38,009 bases of DNA from Bacteroidetes bacterium RIFCSPLOWO2_12_FULL_35_15 (lineage in GTDB: Bacteria; Bacteroidota; Bacteroidia; 2-12-FULL-35-15). Made by a program: the position numbers and the translations under genes. Below are positions 1 through 7,726 of the stretch, piece by piece. How positions within the stretch are numbered: position 1 is the first letter of the stretch; every line of letters begins with the position of its first letter. The DNA lies in assembly GCA_001769385.1 (NCBI GenBank), contig MEPB01000103.1, positions 1 to 38,009 on the forward strand, given 5' to 3'. A model generated the notes under the pieces. It ran no database searches. It was not told where the DNA came from and saw nothing but the letters and a program-made list of their open reading frames with translations.

Positions 1-34
1 TATTCAGTTTTTTTGTAATTTCTATTAGTTCCAT
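1..34 (-). CDS. Transposase N-terminus (partial, runs off window)
   Basis: ATG at 34 on the minus strand gives MELIEITKKLN before the window ends. The right-hand copy (37960 onward) extends it to MELIEITKKLNTQKRC. The start is inferred from the TATATTTG box 4 bases upstream, which implies a very short leader. Such N-termini resemble those I recall for IS1595-type transposases that continue into a zinc ribbon. The family assignment is a guess from 16 residues. Confidence 0.4.
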   Translation of the reverse strand, partial: MELIEITKKLN

Positions 35-78
35 TTTACAAATATAATAATTCTACCTTATCATATGACATTGCCCTT
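1..78 (-). mobile_element. 5' end of an insertion sequence (left copy, partial)
   Basis: These 78 bases are the exact reverse complement of 37916-37993. Read on the minus strand they begin AAGGGCAATGTCATATGATA, carry a TATATTTG promoter box (46 down to 39) and open an ORF at 34. The same sequence at both window ends, with unrelated flanks, is what is expected when a contig stops at two copies of a multicopy IS. The true IS terminus is probably the GGG (position 76), because the two AA bases before it could match by chance. The flank begins in a hairpin repeat at 77. The rest of the element lies outside the window. Confidence 0.65.
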
Positions 79-103
79 TGAAGGGGGCAGGGGGATGAAA
101 TTA
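77..103 (+). repeat. Dispersed GC-rich hairpin repeat, copy A (cut by IS)
   Basis: The segment after the IS end, including CCCTTTGAAGGG and then GGCAGGGGGATGA, resembles the GC-rich repeat at 14671-14713, 19954-19994 and 20728-20762 (stem, then GGG-rich tail). Its left half is replaced by the IS end, so the IS appears to have inserted in or next to a repeat copy. Between here and the first gene, 104-253 is non-coding. It includes AGCGGAGTCGAG (144-155), a 12-mer shared with, or close to, the repeat at 8610-8696. Confidence 0.45.
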
Positions 104-253
104 AATAATTGAAATAGAGCCTATTATAAAACACGTCAATGGTAGCGGAGTCGAGAAACGAGCGAGGCAATTTAAATTGGACTAGTTTATACTGGTAAAT
201 GGTTTTAATTCCATAATTTGAAGATGATCAAATCTTTTTCAAATAGGCATTGT

Positions 254-319
254 CCAAATTACCCCATTTTCAAATTGACTCATTTCCAAATTGACTCATT
301 TCCAAATTAGCATATTTTA
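254..319 (+). repeat. Short tandem repeat, 16-bp unit
   Basis: The unit CAAATTGACTCATTTC recurs about four times head to tail with drift (two near-perfect units in the middle, degenerate units at the edges), ending about 10 bp before the promoter box of the STAS gene. There are no spacers, so this is not a CRISPR. Similar CAAATT/CATTTTC arrays occur between genes in many Bacteroidota; the function is unknown. Confidence 0.6.
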
Positions 320-331
320 AAATTAATTTTA

Positions 332-339
332 TATATTTG
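332..339 (+). promoter_or_regulatory. Promoter -7 box of the STAS operon
   Basis: TATATTTG matches the Bacteroidota -7 consensus TAnnTTTG and ends 17 bases before the ATG at 357. A clear TTG -33 box is missing; TTAG at 307-310 is the nearest candidate at about the right distance. Confidence 0.5.
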
Positions 340-356
340 TTAAAACATTTCATGTT

Positions 357-704
357 ATGAATTTTGAACTAGAAAAGACCGAAAAATACACCGTCATTAA
401 ACTTCTATGTGAGAAGCTGGATAGCAATATTGCTCCATTTCTCAAATCTGAATTGGTAATATTGAATTCGGATGGTGTAAAAAATATTATTATTGATATG
501 GCTCTTACCCGCTATTCTGATTCTTCCGGTTTAAGCGCTATTTTAGTGGCAAATCGATTGTGTAAAAATAGTAATGGTGTATTGGTGCTATGTAATTTAC
601 AGGATCCGGTAAAAAAATTAATCGCTATTTCGCAGTTAGATACCATTTTAAGTATTACCAATACGCTTGATGAAGCAAAAAAACTGATCCCTGTTCATGT
701 ATAA
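357..704 (+). CDS. STAS-domain anti-sigma-factor antagonist
   Basis: This 115-aa protein is a single STAS domain of the SpoIIAA/RsbV type. The key motif is visible as YSDSSGLSAIL (residues 53-63). In the family, a serine of this DSSG motif is phosphorylated by an anti-sigma kinase and dephosphorylated by a PP2C/SpoIIE phosphatase. It is cytoplasmic and should act in a partner-switching cascade. The ATG at 357 lies just after a TATATTTG box and has no Shine-Dalgarno sequence, as is usual in this phylum. It is followed after 44 bp by a T9SS protein and then ribonuclease Z, probably in one transcript. A TPR/SpoIIE phosphatase at 33727-35700 is a possible partner. No anti-sigma kinase is seen in the window. 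Confidence 0.85.
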   Translation: MNFELEKTEKYTVIKLLCEKLDSNIAPFLKSELVILNSDGVKNIIIDMALTRYSDSSGLSAILVANRLCKNSNGVLVLCNLQDPVKKLIAISQLDTILSITNTLDEAKKLIPVHV

Positions 705-748
705 TTTTTCAATATATAATTAATTAATAACCCTAAAACCCTTAAAAA

Positions 749-1507
749 ATGATTAAAAAACTACTCGTATCTTTTGTATTAATTACAAATTTGGGAATTG
801 TTAGTGCCTTTGCACAATGTACTCCTAATGTTTCTTGTGTACCTCCCGGAAAAACGTATGGTATTTGCCCTGATAGTGCAACAGGTATGGCTATCGGAAC
901 AGTTGGTGTTCCTTATACACAAACCATGAGTTTTATGATTCCTCCGGATGGTACCGATTTTGGATACTCATTTGCAACTATTGTTTCTATTGATATTAAT
1001 AGTGTGGATAGCTTGGCTCCCGGCTTATCCTATGTTTGTTCCCCTTCAACATGTGTTTTCCCGGGTAATACAAATCAATGCCTTATTATTACCGGAACAC
1101 CTACACAAGTATGGAACCATCAGGTAACCGTTAATGCTACTGCACATGCAACTGTATTTGGAAGTCCTACCACCATGCCACAAACCAACAAGCAGTACAG
1201 AAGTATTGTTGTTGCTCCTTCAAGTATTGAAACATTGGATCTAAGCAAATTTGATGTAGAACAAAATGCGCCAAATCCATTTACAGGAAAATCTGAAATT
1301 CGTTTTTCATCTGTAAATAACACGGATATTAATTTTAAAATATTTAATTTACTTGGTTCTGTTGTTTACGATAATAAATTTAAAGCAGAAAAAGGGGTGA
1401 ATACCATTAATATCGAAGCAAATTTATTTGCTCCCGGAGTTTATATGTATTCTGTGAAAAATGGAGATCAAACGATCACTAAAAGAATGATTGTTTCCGG
1501 TAAATAA
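749..1507 (+). CDS. Small secreted protein with T9SS type A sorting domain
   Basis: A 252-aa protein with an N-terminal signal peptide (residues 1-22, ending SAFAQ), a cysteine-containing extracellular region of about 130 residues with a putative Ig-like fold, and a C-terminal T9SS sorting domain of about 80 residues. The sorting domain starts at NAPNPF (about residues 173-178), includes GVYMYSV, and ends in the basic KRMIVSGK typical of this signal. It should cross the inner membrane by Sec and the outer membrane by T9SS. The function of the mature part is unknown. Its stop codon overlaps the ATG of the ribonuclease Z gene by one base (TAATG), implying translational coupling of an exported protein with an RNA-processing enzyme. 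Confidence 0.85.
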   Translation: MIKKLLVSFVLITNLGIVSAFAQCTPNVSCVPPGKTYGICPDSATGMAIGTVGVPYTQTMSFMIPPDGTDFGYSFATIVSIDINSVDSLAPGLSYVCSPSTCVFPGNTNQCLIITGTPTQVWNHQVTVNATAHATVFGSPTTMPQTNKQYRSIVVAPSSIETLDLSKFDVEQNAPNPFTGKSEIRFSSVNNTDINFKIFNLLGSVVYDNKFKAEKGVNTINIEANLFAPGVYMYSVKNGDQTITKRMIVSGK

Positions 1508-2433
1508 TGCAAAATTTTGAATTAACTATTTTAGGTTGCAGCAGTGCAACACCTACTTCAAAACGTAATCCAACCGCTCAGCTATTAAACATTGCTGAGC
1601 GGTTTTTTTTAATAGATTGTGGCGAAGCAACCCAGATTCAATTACGCAGGTTCAAACTTAAATTCCAGCGGATCAATCATATTTTTATCAGTCACCTGCA
1701 TGGCGATCATTATCTTGGATTACTGGGATTGCTTTCCAGTATGCACCTGCTTGGCCGTACCTTTGATCTGCATTTGTATTGTCCTGCCGAATTAGAAGAA
1801 ATTATCAATATTCAAAATAAATACTCTCAAACCTATCTGAAATTTAATATTATTTATCATCCTCATAAATATATTAATGCCGATTTAATTTTTGAAGATG
1901 AACGGGTTGAAGTAAGGACCATCCTTTTGAACCACAGGATCCCCTGTTGCGGCTTTTTGTTTAAAGAAAAACCGCTTCTGGCAAATATCTCCAAAGAAAT
2001 ATTAATCGAGTATCATATCCCGGTAGAGAAAATAGTGGAAATAAAAAAAGGAGCCGATTTTATTACTCCATCAGGTGAAGTAATTCCAAACCAACGTTTA
2101 GTTACAAATAAAGCAATGCCGCGTAGCTATGCTTATTGTTCGGACACCTGTTATGATGAACGTATAATCGATGTTATTAAAGGTGTTGATCTGCTTTATC
2201 ATGAAGCTACTTTTTTGAATAATATGGAAGAACGTGCTAAAGAAACCTTTCATAGTACTGCTTTACAAGCTGCGACAATGGCTCAAAAGGCCGGAGTTCT
2301 TAAGTTGATGATTGGTCATTATTCTGCCCGTTATAAAGACCTGGAGCCATTACTTGTGGAGGCTCAAAGTGTTTTTAAAAATACTGTTTTAGCGGTTGAA
2401 GGCGAAAGTACAAGTATCGAATTCTCGACATAA
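1507..2433 (+). CDS. rnz: Ribonuclease Z (tRNA 3' processing endonuclease)
   Basis: This 308-aa metallo-beta-lactamase-fold nuclease has the family's usual length. It removes the 3' trailer from tRNA precursors in the cytoplasm. The zinc motif HLHGDH is at residues 63-68. Further conserved parts are the N-terminal LGCSSATPTSKRNPTA loop, LIDCGE, SYAYCSDT, LLYHEATF and the C-terminal GHYSARY. The start ATG overlaps the stop of the upstream T9SS gene by one base and gives the expected N-terminus. No terminator is obvious after it. The next gene has its own promoter at 2524-2555. Confidence 0.95.
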   Translation: MQNFELTILGCSSATPTSKRNPTAQLLNIAERFFLIDCGEATQIQLRRFKLKFQRINHIFISHLHGDHYLGLLGLLSSMHLLGRTFDLHLYCPAELEEIINIQNKYSQTYLKFNIIYHPHKYINADLIFEDERVEVRTILLNHRIPCCGFLFKEKPLLANISKEILIEYHIPVEKIVEIKKGADFITPSGEVIPNQRLVTNKAMPRSYAYCSDTCYDERIIDVIKGVDLLYHEATFLNNMEERAKETFHSTALQAATMAQKAGVLKLMIGHYSARYKDLEPLLVEAQSVFKNTVLAVEGESTSIEFST

Positions 2434-2523
2434 TTTCAAATACTTATTCCTTAATTTCAAAATCCGAAATCCAAATTGCTCTAAATAACATGACACAAAT
2501 CATTTAAAAAAGAGCGCCAAAAA

Positions 2524-2555
2524 TTTGTTTCCTGTCTTTCGAAATTTTACTTTTG
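2524..2555 (+). promoter_or_regulatory. Promoter of the response regulator gene
   Basis: TTTG at 2524-2527 and TACTTTTG at 2548-2555 are separated by 20 bp, a near-perfect match to the Bacteroidota TTG-N20-TAnnTTTG promoter. The downstream 39 bases closely match the leader of the TonB-receptor gene (see 3396-3458). Confidence 0.7.
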
Positions 2556-2568
2556 ATCTATTATTTAT

Positions 2569-2587
2569 AATCAGTCTAAATAAAATT
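2569..2587 (+). promoter_or_regulatory. Shared leader element / possible operator, copy 1
   Basis: AATCAGTCTAAATAAAATT differs by one base from 3440-3458. It lies 13 bp downstream of the -7 box and 2 bp before the GTG start, so a protein bound here would block transcription initiation or elongation. The copy-2 core TTAGTCTAA is a palindrome; here it is TCAGTCTAA. A metal-responsive DtxR-type site is one possibility, by inference only. Confidence 0.45.
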
Positions 2588-2589
2588 TC

Positions 2590-3264
2590 GTGAAAAAGAT
2601 AAAGATAATTATAGCCGACAGCAATTTTTTAAGCCGAAAAGGATTAGCATTATTAATCAATGAATGTTCTGATTTTCAATTGCTTGAGGAATTGAAAAGT
2701 ACTTCTGAAGTGATAGCCATGGATGATATTCTTGATCCTGACCTCATCATAATTGATTATACTTCAGCAAATTTTAATATTGACAGCATCGCCCTGATAA
2801 AGAAGAAATTTCCTAAATCCCAGTTATTAGCCATAACACTGGTTCAAAGTAATAGGATTGTTGCAAGAGCATTTCATCTGGGTGTTGTAAGTCATTTATT
2901 AAAAGAATGTGACCAGGATGAAATAATGGAGGCTATCCATAAAACTGCAAAAGGAGAAAAATTTGTTTGTGGTAGAATAGTGGAGGCAATTTTGAATGGA
3001 ACAAAGCCAACTACTATTTCCGATTACAATTGTGATGGAATAAATGTTTCAGAAAGAGAAATGGAAGTTATTAAATTGATTGCTGAAGGTCTTTCAAATA
3101 AAGAAGTTGCTGATAAATTATTTTTGAGCACACATACTGTTACCACTCACCGTAAAAATATTATGGCAAAGCTGGGACTTAATAATACTGCCGGCTTGGT
3201 ATTATTTGCAGTTCGCGAAAATTTGGTTAGTCCCGAACATTTAGCTTTTACTTCGCCTAACTGA
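2590..3264 (+). CDS. NarL/FixJ-type response regulator
   Basis: A 224-aa regulator with an N-terminal receiver domain (about 4-120) and a C-terminal LuxR-type helix-turn-helix (about 152-215, with SEREMEVIKLIAEGLSNKEV and THTVTTHRKNIMAKL). The phospho-acceptor is D56 (LIIIDY), with T83 and K105 in the expected places. The acidic pocket is reduced to D10, followed by S11 where a second acid is usual, so phosphorylation may be weak or atypical. No sensor kinase is adjacent. The start is GTG at 2590, chosen because the protein begins directly with the first receiver strand. The promoter and leader are nearly the same as those of the FecA-like receptor downstream, so the two are probably co-regulated. 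Confidence 0.88.
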   Translation: MKKIKIIIADSNFLSRKGLALLINECSDFQLLEELKSTSEVIAMDDILDPDLIIIDYTSANFNIDSIALIKKKFPKSQLLAITLVQSNRIVARAFHLGVVSHLLKECDQDEIMEAIHKTAKGEKFVCGRIVEAILNGTKPTTISDYNCDGINVSEREMEVIKLIAEGLSNKEVADKLFLSTHTVTTHRKNIMAKLGLNNTAGLVLFAVRENLVSPEHLAFTSPN

Positions 3265-3284
3265 TTTATAATTTTCCTTTCCTT

Positions 3285-3341
3285 CTGACACCAATTTCTC
3301 GGATTATTAAAATAATTTCTGGAAGGAGTGTCAGCTTTTTT
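3285..3341 (+). terminator. Intrinsic terminator after the response regulator
   Basis: CTGACAC (3285-3291) pairs with GTGTCAG (3328-3334) and is followed by CTTTTTTTA. The loop is long and has smaller internal pairing (ATTATTAAAATAAT). It lies 20 bp after the stop codon and separates the regulator from the independently promoted receptor. Confidence 0.55.
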
Positions 3342-3395
3342 TATATTTTTTTCAATCGTCATTTTCCAAATTAGTAAAATACCCTTTTTAAGGTA

Positions 3396-3426
3396 TTGTC
3401 CTAATATATTGTTCTCAATACTTTTG
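3396..3426 (+). promoter_or_regulatory. Promoter of the FecA-like receptor gene
   Basis: TTG at 3396-3398, 20 bp spacer, TACTTTTG at 3419-3426. The box and spacing are the same as at 2524-2555. The predicted leader is about 40 nt. Confidence 0.7.
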
Positions 3427-3439
3427 TTCTGTTATTGGT

Positions 3440-3458
3440 AATTAGTCTAAATAAAATT
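3440..3458 (+). promoter_or_regulatory. Shared leader element / possible operator, copy 2
   Basis: AATTAGTCTAAATAAAATT contains the palindrome TTAGTCTAA (3442-3450) just downstream of the expected transcription start. The segment from the -7 box to this point (3419-3458) aligns without gaps to 2548-2587. An iron-responsive repressor would fit the FecA-like product. That is inference; no regulator gene of that type is in the window. Confidence 0.45.
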
Positions 3459-3470
3459 AAATAATTTTTC

Positions 3471-6155
3471 ATGAAAAAATATATCTATACAATTGCACTC
3501 TTAACATCTTCTTCTTTTGCCTGCCTGGCACAACATGCTACAATCAAAGGCATTGTTAAAAATGAGTCGGACAATTCAGTGATGCCTTATGTATCAATAA
3601 ATATGGACGGTGTTGTTTCCAAAAACTCCGATATAAAAGGTAATTTTCAATTTAATGATGTTTCGATAGGAGAACACAAAATAGTCTATGCATTTTTAGG
3701 TTATGAAAAAAATGAAATAATAGTAAAGGTAATTGACGAAAATGCAATAATCGTTTTACCGGATTTGAAACTAAAACCAAGTGCCATCTTAATTTCAGAA
3801 GTTGTAATAACATCTCCCAATACTAATTTTTCATCGCGCTATGATGGTTCAAACATCATAATATCTTCTAAAGAAATTGAATTAACTAAACCAATTGGCA
3901 CAGAGGAAGTTTTGAAAAAAGTTGCTGGTTTGAATGTTTCAGGTGATATGGGGATTTCTAACCGTTTAAATGTAGGAATCAGAGGCTCTTATCCTCGCAG
4001 ATCCAGTAATATTTTGTTACTAGAAGATGGAACTCCCATTGCTCCTGCACCTTATTTAGCCCCAGAAGCATATTATAATCCCCCAACAGACAGGTTGGAT
4101 GGGATTGAGATTTTGAAAGGCGCTGATATATTAGCATATGGAAGCAACACCATGTATGGAGCTATAAATTATATCACTAAAAAACCACCTTTAAAACCAA
4201 CCTTGGGAATAAATTTAACAGCAGGTGAAAACGGATACCATTCCGAATATATCACCTATGGCGGAACCTGGGATAACGTTGGTGCAGAGTTACAAGTACT
4301 TAACAAACAGTTTGATGGTTTTCAGGATAACTCACAATCTTCAATCTTCAATACATCAGCAAAATTGTATAGTGAATTTAACACTCGTTCATCAGTTTAT
4401 CTGAAATTAAATTACCATCAGGAAAAATCAAAAGCGAGTTACAGTGCATTAACACCTTATACCTATAATACAGACCCTCGTCAAAATCCTTTCGATGCCG
4501 ATGATTTATATACCAAACGCTACGCGGTAGATCTAATTTACAACTATAAATTATCTAAAAACATTTTACTTTCAACAAAAGGATATGTTTCGCAATTTCA
4601 ACGCGACTGGTGGAGACAGGAAAATACCTTAATTAAAGCATCAACTGCTTCAGCATATTTAGGGAATGATATTCATGATGAAAGATACGCTTATCTTGAC
4701 GGACAAACATTCGGTAACGATGATTATATCAGGGTGGGAAAAGTTGCAGGAGGGAAAGAAAGTACAAGGGCCCGCAATAGACTATTCAGAGTTGGTGGAT
4801 TGCAGGAAAGCTTTAAATATAACTTTGAAAAAGGTAATTTAAAGATGAATTTAGAACTTGTTGCAAAAGGACACTGGGAAACTTTTGGAAATGTTGAAAT
4901 TAAAAATGATTCATCCCGGTTTTCAAGAAGTGGAACTTTAGATAAGGACCAGTTTTATGAATTGTCAGCATATTCGGGTTTGTTAAAAGATAAAATAACG
5001 TTCAAAAAAATATCATTCACTCCTTCTTTAAGATATGAATGGGTAGAAATGCGTTCTTATGATCGATTGGCAATTTCTAAAATGAAAGATAACGATGGAA
5101 GTAAATATTTTGGCAGTCAAAAAAATAGCTATTCAAGTCTTGTACCGGGCGCAACAGTTGCTTATGAAGTTTTATCCCGAGGTCAGAATAGATTGACCGG
5201 ATATGCCGGTATTTACAAGGGCTATACAGCACCAATAGCTGAAGTAGGGTTTTTTAATGTTGAAGATGGGGTAGTCTCCAATCCATCTGATACTAAGCCA
5301 ATTAACAGGGAGGCTGAAACAAGTCTGAATTACGAAGCAGGAATCAGAGGTTGTTTATTAAAAGAATTCGCATGCATACAAGCCTCCTATTTTAATAATA
5401 ATATTTCTAATTATTATTCTGCAGGAAGAAATGAAGCATTTCAAGTGCTTGGAGCAGTTACTATTTCCGGATTAGAAAGTGTTGCAAATTTGAATTTGCA
5501 TAAATTGATGAATAATGAAAATCACCAGATAGTACTTAGCTTTGCCGGCACATTTATGAAAGGAAAAGTGTTAAGCGGATTGTTAAAAGATTCTGATTTA
5601 TTAAAAGCAAAACACACCGATGCTACAAAAGCGGAATTGATTGATAAAATTAATGCGGAGCGTAGTGGGTTCGATGTTTATTTTGCAAGCTCTACCGGAG
5701 CAGATAGCTTAGTTACGAAGGAATTAACTGTAAGCGAATTCAGTAAAATTAAACGATTAGATTTTGTTTTTGGAAAAGATGGAATAGCTGATAATACTGT
5801 TCCATATTTGCCGGGAAATATTTTAAATATAGGTGTTTCATATACTTATAAGGGATTTAATATTGGTGCAAATTTAAATTATGTAGCTAAGCAATATACA
5901 GATTATTTGAACTTTGAAAATGAAACAGCTGAAGGAGCAATTGGTAGTTTGCCGGCATTCAAAACAATTGATGCAAATATCTCGTATTCATTTTTAAATA
6001 GTAAAAACAAATTTTTAAATGGTTTAACAATGTTCATTGCTGCAAAAAACATTACAGATGAGGTATATAAAGCATCACGCTTACACAGATTATCATCCGG
6101 AATTATGCCGGGTGGTTTCCGACAAGTAAACGGAGGAGTGAAGTTTAATTTTTAG
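3471..6155 (+). CDS. TonB-dependent receptor, FecA-like (ferric dicitrate type)
   Basis: An 894-aa outer-membrane receptor. A signal peptide (1-20) is followed by a CarboxypepD_reg-like beta-sandwich (about 22-103), a TonB-box-like stretch SEVVITS (109-115), a plug domain (about 119-240) and a C-terminal barrel. The plug resembles FecA in GIRGSYPRRSSNILLLEDG, PIAPAPY and GSNTMYGAINYITKKPP. The barrel ends GGVKFNF with the terminal aromatic residue needed for BAM assembly. It should import an iron chelate with TonB/ExbBD energy; no TonB genes are nearby. The start ATG follows its own promoter. Ferric citrate as substrate is inferred from the plug alone. Confidence 0.88.
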   Translation: MKKYIYTIALLTSSSFACLAQHATIKGIVKNESDNSVMPYVSINMDGVVSKNSDIKGNFQFNDVSIGEHKIVYAFLGYEKNEIIVKVIDENAIIVLPDLKLKPSAILISEVVITSPNTNFSSRYDGSNIIISSKEIELTKPIGTEEVLKKVAGLNVSGDMGISNRLNVGIRGSYPRRSSNILLLEDGTPIAPAPYLAPEAYYNPPTDRLDGIEILKGADILAYGSNTMYGAINYITKKPPLKPTLGINLTAGENGYHSEYITYGGTWDNVGAELQVLNKQFDGFQDNSQSSIFNTSAKLYSEFNTRSSVYLKLNYHQEKSKASYSALTPYTYNTDPRQNPFDADDLYTKRYAVDLIYNYKLSKNILLSTKGYVSQFQRDWWRQENTLIKASTASAYLGNDIHDERYAYLDGQTFGNDDYIRVGKVAGGKESTRARNRLFRVGGLQESFKYNFEKGNLKMNLELVAKGHWETFGNVEIKNDSSRFSRSGTLDKDQFYELSAYSGLLKDKITFKKISFTPSLRYEWVEMRSYDRLAISKMKDNDGSKYFGSQKNSYSSLVPGATVAYEVLSRGQNRLTGYAGIYKGYTAPIAEVGFFNVEDGVVSNPSDTKPINREAETSLNYEAGIRGCLLKEFACIQASYFNNNISNYYSAGRNEAFQVLGAVTISGLESVANLNLHKLMNNENHQIVLSFAGTFMKGKVLSGLLKDSDLLKAKHTDATKAELIDKINAERSGFDVYFASSTGADSLVTKELTVSEFSKIKRLDFVFGKDGIADNTVPYLPGNILNIGVSYTYKGFNIGANLNYVAKQYTDYLNFENETAEGAIGSLPAFKTIDANISYSFLNSKNKFLNGLTMFIAAKNITDEVYKASRLHRLSSGIMPGGFRQVNGGVKFNF

Positions 6156-6188
6156 TTTTTATAAAAGAGTCACACTTTGTAACATTAT

Positions 6189-6215
6189 CGGCACTTCTGG
6201 TGCCGTTTTGTTTTT
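6189..6215 (+). terminator. Intrinsic terminator after the receptor gene
   Basis: CGGCAC (6189-6194) pairs with GTGCCG (6200-6205) around a 5-nt loop, followed by TTTTGTTTTT. It begins 33 bp after the stop codon. Confidence 0.8.
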
Positions 6216-6260
6216 AACAAAACAACGTTGATTTCCAAACTGCTTGCCAATAAAGGATTA

Positions 6261-6297
6261 AAAGAGGCTGTCTCATTTTTGAGATAGCCTTTTTTTT
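6261..6297 (+). terminator. Second intrinsic terminator
   Basis: AAAGAGGCTGTCTCA pairs with TGAGATAGCCTTTTT (with G-T pairs) around a 4-nt loop and runs into a T-tract. It is a backup terminator behind 6189-6215 and contains the GGCTGTCTCA/TGAGATAGCC stem common in Bacteroidota intergenic regions. Confidence 0.75.
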
Positions 6298-6396
6298 ATA
6301 GCCTCCCTTACCATATCATTCAAAAACAGATCCTTCTTTTTTTTATTAACATGCCATTTAGCAAATAATAACACGAGAAAACGCATCACCCAAAAA

Positions 6397-6427
6397 TTGT
6401 ATCCCTCTTTTTAAAATTTTAATTTTG
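6397..6427 (+). promoter_or_regulatory. Promoter of the 277-aa outer-membrane gene, long leader
   Basis: TTG at 6397-6399, exactly 20 bp, then TAATTTTG at 6420-6427. Transcription from here would give a leader of roughly 215 nt before the ATG at 6652. A second box, TATTTTTG at 6515-6522, has its nearest TTG 25 bp upstream, which is longer than usual. No recognised riboswitch was seen in the AT-rich leader. Confidence 0.55.
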
Positions 6428-6651
6428 GCAACAGATTTAAAATTGCAGCTATAAATTCAATTTTTTTTATTACTAACTGTAAGTAATTGTTCATTTTAAA
6501 AATTTAGTGTGATTTATTTTTGTTCAGGTTAATTTATCATAGAATTTTAAATAAATCCCTTACTAAAAAGGATGTTCTACTTTATATTAATAAAATGAAT
6601 TTTCATTTATAAATCAACCATTACACCTAGCAAAAATAAATATCATAAATT

Positions 6652-7485
6652 ATGAATACTAAACTACTCTTTATTATTGTTTTTTTTGCAATGGCTTCTG
6701 TTTTTTGCCATGCACAAGAACGTTTATTTGTGAACACCTACCAAAGTGTGACCTTACCCAAAGGAGAGATGGATATTGAACTTTGGAACACTCATAGATC
6801 AGGGCGTATTTATCTTTTTCATCAATTAGATCAACAATTGGTACTTGACTACGGGCTTTTTGGAAAATTGCAAACCTCGATTGGTTTAAACGTTAGGCAC
6901 ACTACAAAGGGAGCCCATAGGCATATCTTACAAGAAAAATCAGATACTACACTGAATGAAATTACCAGATCCACTAAGTTTTCGATTTCAGGTGAATGTA
7001 AATTAAAATTTTCTGATCCAACCGAAAACGCCATAGGTAGTGCTCTTAACGGAAAAATAATTTATTCTCCTGATGAATTAGAGTTGGAGGGAATATTTAT
7101 TATAGATAAAAAAACAGAAAAAAATGCTCTGGCATTAAACTTAGCAGGTGTATATATAAAAGGACTTCATCATGAAAATGGAGAATCGGAAATCGGAAAT
7201 GAGTTTAAATCTGAAATAGATTTAGCCTATATGCGAATACTTTTTCATCATTTTGGATTAGGTTTAGAAATGCGAAATCAAAATGTGTTTGTGAAAAGTG
7301 AAATGGAACAATCTGTTTTATTTGGTGGATTGTCGGTATCTTATTTTGGACATAAGTTTTTTATAAATCTTAATGTTTCACCGCAATTGGCAAATTTACA
7401 TGTCAATGATACTAATCATGAAAGTTTAGATCTGAATCACTTCGAAAAAACAGAGACACGCCTAATAGTGGGCTTTAATTTCTAA
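6652..7485 (+). CDS. Putative outer-membrane beta-barrel protein
   Basis: A 277-aa protein with a signal peptide (1-21, ending CHAQ) followed by alternating amphipathic strands and a C-terminal TETRLIVGFNF ending in phenylalanine, typical of an outer-membrane barrel. The first mature residues, ERLFVNTYQSVTLPKGEMDIELWNTHR (given here as residues 22-48), fit the porin-like or transporter-like proteins common in Bacteroidota. Several histidines (for example TTKGAHRHIL, HFGLGLEMRNQN, HVNDTNHESLDLNHFEK) could bind metal, but this is speculative. It follows the FecA-like receptor but has its own promoter. The function is unknown. Confidence 0.65.
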   Translation: MNTKLLFIIVFFAMASVFCHAQERLFVNTYQSVTLPKGEMDIELWNTHRSGRIYLFHQLDQQLVLDYGLFGKLQTSIGLNVRHTTKGAHRHILQEKSDTTLNEITRSTKFSISGECKLKFSDPTENAIGSALNGKIIYSPDELELEGIFIIDKKTEKNALALNLAGVYIKGLHHENGESEIGNEFKSEIDLAYMRILFHHFGLGLEMRNQNVFVKSEMEQSVLFGGLSVSYFGHKFFINLNVSPQLANLHVNDTNHESLDLNHFEKTETRLIVGFNF

Positions 7486-7561
7486 TTTATTAAAATAATA
7501 GAAACTTGAGTTCTTTTTTTAATTTTTACTAAAGTCCGATAATTTCAAAAAACGTATTAAA

Positions 7562-7581
7562 TGCGCCAGTTCAAAGGCGCA
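7562..7581 (+). other. Short GC hairpin in the intergenic region
   Basis: TGCGCC (7562-7567) pairs with GGCGCA (7576-7581) around 8 nt. No T-tract follows, so it is at most a weak or Rho-assisted terminator of the gene ending at 7485. The rest of 7486-7726 shows only the candidate promoter box TACTTTCG (7696-7703), one mismatch from consensus. Confidence 0.35.
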
Positions 7582-7726
7582 GCAATAAAATTGCCAATAG
7601 TAAAACAGGATTTGGTTACAAAGCCATCCTTTTATAATTGTAATTCAACCGGTTTATTTGATAGAAAAATAAAGTATTCTGCTAAAAGAATTTATTACTT
7701 TCGTTTTGAATTTTAATAACTACAAA

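Noticed and set aside
254-319. CRISPR array
   Set aside because: Units are 16 bp and contiguous without spacers; no cas genes are near.
7706-7708. TTG start for the N-acetylglucosamine kinase
   Set aside because: It lies at or upstream of the likely transcription start. ATG 7727 gives the normal N-terminus of the family.
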